A model generated the notes under the pieces. The model saw only the letters and a program-made list of their open reading frames with translations. It was not told where the DNA came from and searched no databases. DNA of 12,267 nt from Bacteroidota bacterium. Lineage in GTDB: Bacteria > Bacteroidota > Ignavibacteria > Palsa-1295. The stretch is taken from positions 1 through 12,267 of the forward strand of contig JANYDV010000063.1 of assembly GCA_025363505.1 (NCBI GenBank), written 5' to 3'. The position numbers and the translations under genes are program-made. Shown one piece after another: positions 6,849-12,267 of this stretch. The stretch's first letter is position 1, and every line of letters begins with the position of its first letter.

Positions 6849-9839
6849 ATGACAACGCAAACAAAAAACCTCTTTTTGTTTATAGTCCTGCTTTGTTCGA
6901 TGTTGTGCTTTGGAGCAACTTCCGAAGTATCGGCTCAGACATATACTGGACAATGTAAGAACTATACTGCCCAGAATTTTAGTGGGGGTTTCAGTTCTAT
7001 TTATGGTCAAGCCGGTACAAATTTGTTGTACACGGCTCCAAGCACTTATACGTATGGTTACGCAAGCTATAGTACTGTTCCCTTACCATTCGACTTCAAT
7101 TATGATAGTGTCGCCTACACGGCAGGATCGACCTATTATGTCTATTGGAACGGTGCTTCCGGATTTGCTGCTAATAATACTTATAATGCCGGAAACGGAA
7201 TCAGTAATTCCAGCTTCCCTAACCTAATGATGCCATGGTCTCATATCTACGCATCAACCGTTAATGGTGATGCAGGTGGGGGTATCTATTATCAGACCAC
7301 AGGATCGGTTGGCTCACGTATATTCACCATTGAGTACAAAAATTATGCTATCTATGGTTTTTATGGGTACTACTATGGATACACTATGGGTATGCAGGTA
7401 AAACTCTATGAAGGCACAAATGTCATAGAGTTCCTTTACAATGGTACAAACCAGTATATGTATTATGGTTACAAAACAAGTATTGGAATAAATGGAAACC
7501 CCAGTTCTTCTGATTACAAAGCATACCAGACATCTACTGACTATGTCTTCTCTACCTATTATTCACCAGCAACGAATATCCGTTATATCTGCCCGTTGAA
7601 GCCACTGAATGTCCAGCTTTCAACTTCGCCGAAAACGATTGATTATGGCGCACAGAGCACAGGCTTTACAACGAATGCAAATGTTGGTGTAACACACGTT
7701 GGTACTGAGGGAACATTAACGATATTAGCCAGCACATTGGTTAGTATTGTTGGAAATCCTGATTTCACTGTCGTCTCTATTCCTGCTAGCCCGATTGGCA
7801 TCGGTTTAAGTGACGTTGTCACTGTTGCCTTTACACCTATTGCCGATGGACCACGTACAGCTATACTGACTATCAAATCGAACGGTAAAGATAGCGCAAA
7901 CCAGACCATTAACCTCAAAGGTATTGGCTTGGCTCCGCTTATTGGAGTCGATACAAATATCCGTTTCAAAAAGACCCTGACCAAGATGGGTGCTACGCGT
8001 ACGGAAACGGTTATCATTAAAGATATTGGTAGTGCAGCACTGTATTGGACAGCTTTCCCGATTTCAGGTATTGAAGCCGACCAATATGTCGTTACCCGAT
8101 TCCCTGCTAATCCCATCCCACCCGGTGGCAAAGATAGCTTGTGGATCACCTATGTCCCGACTCGTGAGGGGCAACATGCAGCAACTTTGACATTGCAAAC
8201 AAATGCATTAAACAAGCCAAATCTTGACATCGCATTGATCGGTCGTTCGACACTTCCACATATTGTCGTTACACCGCCATTGATGCTTTTTGACTCTGTC
8301 GGTCAAGGTGATACGGTATGTAAAAACCTCACCATCTATAATCCAGGTAGTGACACACTTGTTATTTCTAATAACTTGATGGTCAGTAATGAAGGAGATT
8401 TCCTCTTGACACCGTTAAGTGGCACTCACACTTCTATTGCTCCGGATAAGTCAGAAGTAATCAATGTTTGCTTTGCCCCAAAACAGTCAGGTACTCGTAC
8501 CGGTCGTTTTGTGTTACAAACCAATATTATTCCGACATTTGAACAAATACGTCGAGATACCGCCGGAACAATCTTAATTGATTTCAGTGGCAATGGTGTA
8601 CCGTTCGGTATTTTCGCTCAATCACTCGTTGGCGGAACGAACGACTCAGCATTGATCGGCACTCAGGTCTGTCGTCAGGATACCATCAAAAACAATGGTG
8701 ATGCCGACATTCTCGTCAAGAGTTTGGCAATTACTGGTACTGATAAGGCTGACTTTACAGTCTCAGGTGCTACGTTACCATTCACACTCAAAGCTCGTAG
8801 TACTCGAGTATTGACGATATGTGCTACACCAAGTGCAAAAGGCTTACGCAATGGATCGTTAAATCTCAATGGCACCTCAAACGGTCGTAGCTTGTCACTG
8901 AGTTCAGCCTTGAAAGTCTTTGGTCAGGAAGTCTGCGCTACACCGGCACCGGGTACGCTCTTCACCGATCAAAAAGTCGTTGAAAACAGTGATTCGACAA
9001 TGTGCGTAACCGTCACCAATTGTGGTAATGTACCTGCGACCTATACTGCTACACTACCTAATGGTGCTGATTATACGCTCGTAGCTCCGACTACATCAGC
9101 AGTCATTGCTCCGGGTGCGACTACGACATTCTGTGTCAAATTCCACCCTGTTGCAATGGGTATCTCAAATGGTACAGTCGTTATCTCAACTCCAAACTTG
9201 GCAGATATTGCTGTTCCGCTTGCTGGTGTTGGGGCTTGTGCGAATGTCCATGCGGATGCTCCGATCATTCCTCCTGCTAATGCAGGTGGACATACCACAT
9301 TTACCGTCAATATCCAAAACAACGGTAATTATGATTGGACACCGGGAACACCGGTCATCACCCCGAATGATGGTATTTATACCTTGGGTGCTATTGCGAC
9401 CATTCCTGCAGGTGGTAATATCCAACCATCGATCAAATATGATCCGAAGGATATTAATAAGCTCTACACTGCGAAGATCACTTTCCCGAATGCGGTTCCG
9501 GCTTGCGCTGCCGCACTGGAGATCAATCTTTCGCAAAGCACTGGGGCTACATCGGTACGTCAAAATACCGAACAAGATGGCTTCGCACTTGGTCAGAATT
9601 ACCCGAACCCATTCGGTGCTTCGACCTCGTTTACCTATACAACACCAACTGAATCAGTTATCAGTTTGACTCTTTCTGATATCACCGGTAAAGTTGTAAA
9701 AACGATTGCTAATGGTCGTATTAGCAGCGGAGTACATATTGTTGGTCTTGATGCCAACGAACTTACCAGCGGTACATACATCGTAACGCTCGCCAGCGCA
9801 ACGGTAACATTAACCAGACAGATCGTTGTAGCAAAATAA
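6849..9839 (+). CDS. T9SS surface protein: Tyr/Gly-rich N-terminal domain plus six ASH domains
   Basis: A 996-residue exported protein of unknown specific function. The signal peptide has its hydrophobic core at 8-22 and probable cleavage after V-S-A at 29, leaving Gln. Residues about 31-250 form an unassigned beta-rich head very rich in Tyr and Gly, with V-Y-W-N-G-A-S-G-F (98-106) and M-Q-V-K-L-Y-E-G-T-N-V-I-E-F (182-195); a similar phrase occurs in the next gene. Six Ig-like ASH/choice-of-anchor-D domains follow at about 253-360, 361-466, 467-583, 584-692, 693-795 and 796-896. Domains 3-6 contain cysteines, mostly at conserved spacing; domains 1-2 do not. The C-terminus (about 912-996) is a T9SS type A sorting domain with Q-N-Y-P-N-P-F at 916-922. 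It is probably anchored on the cell surface or released, possibly as an adhesin or stalk, which is inference. It has its own promoter and terminator and is followed by a paralog. Confidence 0.87.
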   Translation: MTTQTKNLFLFIVLLCSMLCFGATSEVSAQTYTGQCKNYTAQNFSGGFSSIYGQAGTNLLYTAPSTYTYGYASYSTVPLPFDFNYDSVAYTAGSTYYVYWNGASGFAANNTYNAGNGISNSSFPNLMMPWSHIYASTVNGDAGGGIYYQTTGSVGSRIFTIEYKNYAIYGFYGYYYGYTMGMQVKLYEGTNVIEFLYNGTNQYMYYGYKTSIGINGNPSSSDYKAYQTSTDYVFSTYYSPATNIRYICPLKPLNVQLSTSPKTIDYGAQSTGFTTNANVGVTHVGTEGTLTILASTLVSIVGNPDFTVVSIPASPIGIGLSDVVTVAFTPIADGPRTAILTIKSNGKDSANQTINLKGIGLAPLIGVDTNIRFKKTLTKMGATRTETVIIKDIGSAALYWTAFPISGIEADQYVVTRFPANPIPPGGKDSLWITYVPTREGQHAATLTLQTNALNKPNLDIALIGRSTLPHIVVTPPLMLFDSVGQGDTVCKNLTIYNPGSDTLVISNNLMVSNEGDFLLTPLSGTHTSIAPDKSEVINVCFAPKQSGTRTGRFVLQTNIIPTFEQIRRDTAGTILIDFSGNGVPFGIFAQSLVGGTNDSALIGTQVCRQDTIKNNGDADILVKSLAITGTDKADFTVSGATLPFTLKARSTRVLTICATPSAKGLRNGSLNLNGTSNGRSLSLSSALKVFGQEVCATPAPGTLFTDQKVVENSDSTMCVTVTNCGNVPATYTATLPNGADYTLVAPTTSAVIAPGATTTFCVKFHPVAMGISNGTVVISTPNLADIAVPLAGVGACANVHADAPIIPPANAGGHTTFTVNIQNNGNYDWTPGTPVITPNDGIYTLGAIATIPAGGNIQPSIKYDPKDINKLYTAKITFPNAVPACAAALEINLSQSTGATSVRQNTEQDGFALGQNYPNPFGASTSFTYTTPTESVISLTLSDITGKVVKTIANGRISSGVHIVGLDANELTSGTYIVTLASATVTLTRQIVVAK
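8880..8998 (+). repeat. 119-bp exact direct repeat, copy 1
   Basis: This segment is identical, base for base, to 12149-12267 in the downstream paralog. It covers the end of the fourth ASH domain and the start of the fifth (residues about 678-717), in the same reading frame in both genes. Immediately upstream the two genes differ at many positions, so identity begins abruptly. The true right-hand limit is unknown because the second copy runs into the window edge. Confidence 0.97.
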
Positions 9840-9863
9840 CGCTTCAATAATATCTTGCCTGAC

Positions 9864-9902
9864 AAAAAGGGGCACATCAATATGATGTGCCCCTTTTTTT
9901 TT
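9864..9902 (+). terminator. Strong intrinsic terminator after the first tandem surface-protein gene
   Basis: An 11-bp perfect stem, GGGGCACATCA (9869-9879) with TGATGTGCCCC (9883-9893), closes a three-base loop and is followed by nine T (9894-9902). Five A before the stem extend it by pairing with the T run. It starts 25 bases past the stop at 9839 and separates this gene from the promoter of the next one. Confidence 0.95.
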
Positions 9903-9958
9903 GTCTTTTTTTAATAATTAAGCCCATATTAAATTTACTCCCAAATTCAGTATTTTTG

Positions 9959-9988
9959 TTGGTTTTTATCAAATAATGCTTATATTTG
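9959..9988 (+). promoter_or_regulatory. Bacteroidota-type promoter of the second tandem surface-protein gene
   Basis: TTG at 9959-9961, a 19-base spacer and TATATTTG at 9981-9988 fit the -33/-7 consensus. The -7 octamer is identical to that of the upstream paralog (6723-6730). A second octamer, TATTTTTG at 9951-9958, overlaps the -33 region but has no -33 element of its own. Predicted leader is about 100 nt before the ATG at 10094, similar to the paralog. Confidence 0.65.
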
Positions 9989-10093
9989 CAGTATCGAGTT
10001 TGTGTTGAAGTAGCATTTTTCGTAACGTATTCCCCACCTGTTGCGAACTTCCACCCGTCACTTGATGCTAAACGTACTTTTTTCCTCAATATT

Positions 10094-12267
10094 ATGATAC
10101 ATCGTTACAGTAGCATTTCAACAAAAAACAGAACAGCATTGCAAGCCATACTTTTGGTCGTGATGATGGTTCTGGGCAACTCCACTTCATGGGGATTATC
10201 TTCAAACTATCAGCTTACCGTTGGCTATGGCTCCCCAAGGGATATGGGCAGTGCAAATTACGTATGGAATGATGACGGTTATCGTAATTATAACATCAAT
10301 TTTGGGGTAATGAATATGGACCCCGGGTTTAAGTTTGTCCTTGATGGAACGAGCTACTCACAGTTTCAGATCTATAGTAGTGGGGTTATTTCACTCGGTT
10401 CTGGCACACTCAATAATAACTATGACAATACTTTATCAGGTGCTAACGTACCTGTTATTGCTCCATTTTGGGATCAGTTAATGGTAACTGAAGGTGCAAG
10501 AGGATGTTTTACTCCGTATATCAGATATGTAACTTCTGGCTCCGCTCCCAATCGTGTGTTAACAGTCGAGTGGTATGATATTGAACTGCCGAATTATACA
10601 CAAGCTCACGGGACGATGCAAGTCCGCCTTTACGAAACAACCAATGTTATTGAGTTCTACTACCAATATATGAATACCACTTGCTACTGTGGTAATCGTT
10701 ATGGTGCAAGTGGCAATACTTCTGCTTCTATCGGGTTAGCAACAGGTTCTACAAACTTCGTAAGCATCACACCTGTAAAAGGCTCTAATGCGAAAAAAAG
10801 CACAACGGTACCTGATAATAGTGTTGATGTCTATAACAACCCTATCAATGGGAGTGTAATGTATACACTTACATTCGTAAAACCACCCAATATTCAGCTC
10901 TCTACTGCTCCTAAAATTGTAGATTTTGGTTCACAAGCAGTCGGAACAGCCGTGAACAAGAATATCCTGGTAACCCATGCCGGTACCGAAGGTACATTAA
11001 CCGTGAGTTCTGCAACGATTGTTGGGAGTTCAGATTTTACTGTCGTTTCACTTCCAGCACCACTCTTGCCCGGACAAACCGGAAATTTGGTTGTCAAATT
11101 TATTCCATCGATCAACGGACCACGTAGTGCCGTTGTAAATATTGTCAGTAATGGTCTCGACAGCGGAAATCAAACCGTAACCCTCAAAGGGGTAGGCGCT
11201 GCACCATTGATTGGCGTTGATACAAATATTCGATTCAAAAAGACCCTTACAAAGATGGGCAGTACTCGTACCGAGACTGTCATCGTCAAGTCATTAGGAA
11301 GCGCACCATTAACGCTTTCAGGTTATAACATTGTAGGTATTGATGCAGATCAGTACAGTGTTACAAACTTCCCTGTCATTCCTATCCCTTCCGGTGGCAT
11401 TGATAGCTTTAAGGTCATATATACACCTACTCGCGAAGGACAACGCGCAGCAACACTGAATATCCTTTCGAATGCGCTCAATTTACCAATCTTGCCAATC
11501 CAATTGATCGGACGTGCGACTTTGCCGCATATCGTTGTGACCCCGACAAGAGTTCAATTTGACTCAGTCGCGCAGGGAGATACCGTTTGCAAAAAGTTTA
11601 CCGTCTATAATCCGGGCAGTGATACCCTCTTCATCATTAATAATTTGATAACCAGCGGTGAAGGTGACTATATCGTATATCGTCTTACCGGAACAGATAC
11701 AATTATCCCACCGGATAAATCAAGAGATATCACCGTGTGCTTTGCACCAAGACAATCAGGAGCGCGCTCTGGTCGTTTTGTGCTCTTCACTAACATCATT
11801 CCTACCTTTGAGCAACCACGCAGAGATACTGCAAGCAGTGTTACCGTCGACTTCGTCGGTACAGGTGTTGCTTATGGCGTCTTCTCGCAATCTGTTGTTG
11901 GTGGTACCAATGATTCGTCATTAGTCGGTAAGCAGATCTGTCGCCCTGATACTATTCGTAATCTTGGTGATGCTGATATTACCATCAAGACTTGGGCTAT
12001 CACAGGTTCACAGCAGTCAGAGTTTACAGTCTCCGGTATTACACTACCGTATGTTCTGAAAGCTCGTAGCTCGGTCGCTGTAAATATCTGCGCTACTCCG
12101 AGCGTAAAAGGTAGCCGCAATGCTTTACTTACTATTTCGGGCACTTCCAACGGTCGTAGCTTGTCACTGAGTTCAGCCTTGAAAGTCTTTGGTCAGGAAG
12201 TCTGCGCTACACCGGCACCGGGTACGCTCTTCACCGATCAAAAAGTCGTTGAAAACAGTGATTCGAC
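10094..12267 (+). CDS. Tandem paralog T9SS-type surface protein with ASH domains (cut by right window edge)
   Basis: Open from the ATG at 10094 to the last base, 724 full codons with no stop. Residues 1-15 are polar and basic and a hydrophobic core follows at about 15-28, so this is a probable signal peptide with a long n-region and no obvious cleavage-plus-Gln site. The N-terminal domain (about 35-262) contains V-I-A-P-F-W-D (121-127), then V-L-T-V-E-W-Y-D and M-Q-V-R-L-Y-E-T-T-N-V-I-E-F (175-188). The last phrase is shared with the upstream gene, and the A-P-F-W-D region recalls NIDO-type extracellular domains, a resemblance only. ASH domains follow at about 264-373, 374-475, 476-591, 592-700 and 701-724 (incomplete), collinear with domains 1-5 of the upstream protein. 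A T9SS sorting domain is expected beyond the edge but is not visible. No upstream in-frame ATG exists in the leader. Function is unknown; it is probably surface-exposed. Confidence 0.85.
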   Translation, partial: MIHRYSSISTKNRTALQAILLVVMMVLGNSTSWGLSSNYQLTVGYGSPRDMGSANYVWNDDGYRNYNINFGVMNMDPGFKFVLDGTSYSQFQIYSSGVISLGSGTLNNNYDNTLSGANVPVIAPFWDQLMVTEGARGCFTPYIRYVTSGSAPNRVLTVEWYDIELPNYTQAHGTMQVRLYETTNVIEFYYQYMNTTCYCGNRYGASGNTSASIGLATGSTNFVSITPVKGSNAKKSTTVPDNSVDVYNNPINGSVMYTLTFVKPPNIQLSTAPKIVDFGSQAVGTAVNKNILVTHAGTEGTLTVSSATIVGSSDFTVVSLPAPLLPGQTGNLVVKFIPSINGPRSAVVNIVSNGLDSGNQTVTLKGVGAAPLIGVDTNIRFKKTLTKMGSTRTETVIVKSLGSAPLTLSGYNIVGIDADQYSVTNFPVIPIPSGGIDSFKVIYTPTREGQRAATLNILSNALNLPILPIQLIGRATLPHIVVTPTRVQFDSVAQGDTVCKKFTVYNPGSDTLFIINNLITSGEGDYIVYRLTGTDTIIPPDKSRDITVCFAPRQSGARSGRFVLFTNIIPTFEQPRRDTASSVTVDFVGTGVAYGVFSQSVVGGTNDSSLVGKQICRPDTIRNLGDADITIKTWAITGSQQSEFTVSGITLPYVLKARSSVAVNICATPSVKGSRNALLTISGTSNGRSLSLSSALKVFGQEVCATPAPGTLFTDQKVVENSDS
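12149..12267 (+). repeat. 119-bp exact direct repeat, copy 2, at window edge
   Basis: Identical to 8880-8998 over its whole visible length, offset by 3269 bases, and in frame in the paralogous gene (from residue 686). The copy ends only because the window ends, so 119 bp is a minimum length. Confidence 0.97.

Noticed and set aside
7643..8149. Minus-strand open frame of 168 codons inside the first tandem surface-protein gene
   Set aside because: It is antisense to ASH-domain coding sequence and has no family motifs or own promoter; it looks like a by-product of codon bias.
9106..9669. Plus-strand open frame of 187 codons in another frame of the same gene
   Set aside because: It overlaps clearly coding sequence (ASH domains and T9SS tail), and its product has a basic, Ser/Leu/Arg-rich composition typical of a wrong-frame shadow.
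9877..10089. Minus-strand 70-codon frame in the gap between the tandem genes
   Set aside because: It would start in the leader of one gene and run back through promoter and terminator; the product is basic and low in recognisable features.
8880..12267. Direct repeat as part of a CRISPR array or mobile element
   Set aside because: There are only two copies, 3.3 kb apart, both in frame within paralogous genes, with no inverted ends, target duplications or transposase.

Overview
The window looks like a piece of chromosome from a member of the Bacteroidota/Chlorobi group, possibly an Ignavibacteria- or Kapabacteria-like lineage. Three things point there. Two complete secreted proteins end in a type IX secretion (T9SS) type A sorting domain with the N-Y-P-N-P-F signature. 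TAnnTTTG -7 promoter boxes lie upstream of five of the six genes (none was found for sua5). No gene start has a clear Shine-Dalgarno sequence. The finer placement is inference from protein style only.

Layout: (1) 1-254, minus strand: the N-terminal 84 codons of an isocitrate dehydrogenase, running off the left edge. (2) 505-4707, plus: a 1400-residue secreted protein with a PhoX-like (DUF839) region, an esterase-like-phytase region, four Ig-like ASH/choice-of-anchor-D domains and a T9SS tail. (3) 4718-4754: a terminator with a cUUCGg tetraloop serving two convergent genes. (4) 4770-5720, minus: Sua5-type threonylcarbamoyl-AMP synthase. (5) 5814-6680, plus: a YihY/BrkB-family inner-membrane protein, divergent from sua5, with a promoter box almost touching its start codon. 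(6) 6849-9839 and 10094-window end, plus: two tandem paralogous T9SS-type surface proteins, each with a signal peptide, a related N-terminal beta-rich domain and a run of ASH domains. The second is cut by the right edge.

Housekeeping genes (icd, sua5, yihY-like) alternate with large secreted proteins and there is no obvious shared pathway. The main theme is a modular surface-protein family. The same roughly 525-residue C-terminal block (four ASH domains with conserved cysteine pairs plus the T9SS domain) is joined to different N-terminal heads: a phosphatase/phytase-like double head in one protein, and a Tyr/Gly-rich or NIDO-like head plus two further ASH domains in the tandem pair. The two tandem genes share an exact stretch of at least 119 bp that starts abruptly inside otherwise diverged sequence and runs to the last base of the window. 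That suggests recent gene conversion, or an assembly boundary.

I found no tRNA, rRNA, CRISPR array, insertion sequence or phage gene. All intergenic gaps are under 300 bases.
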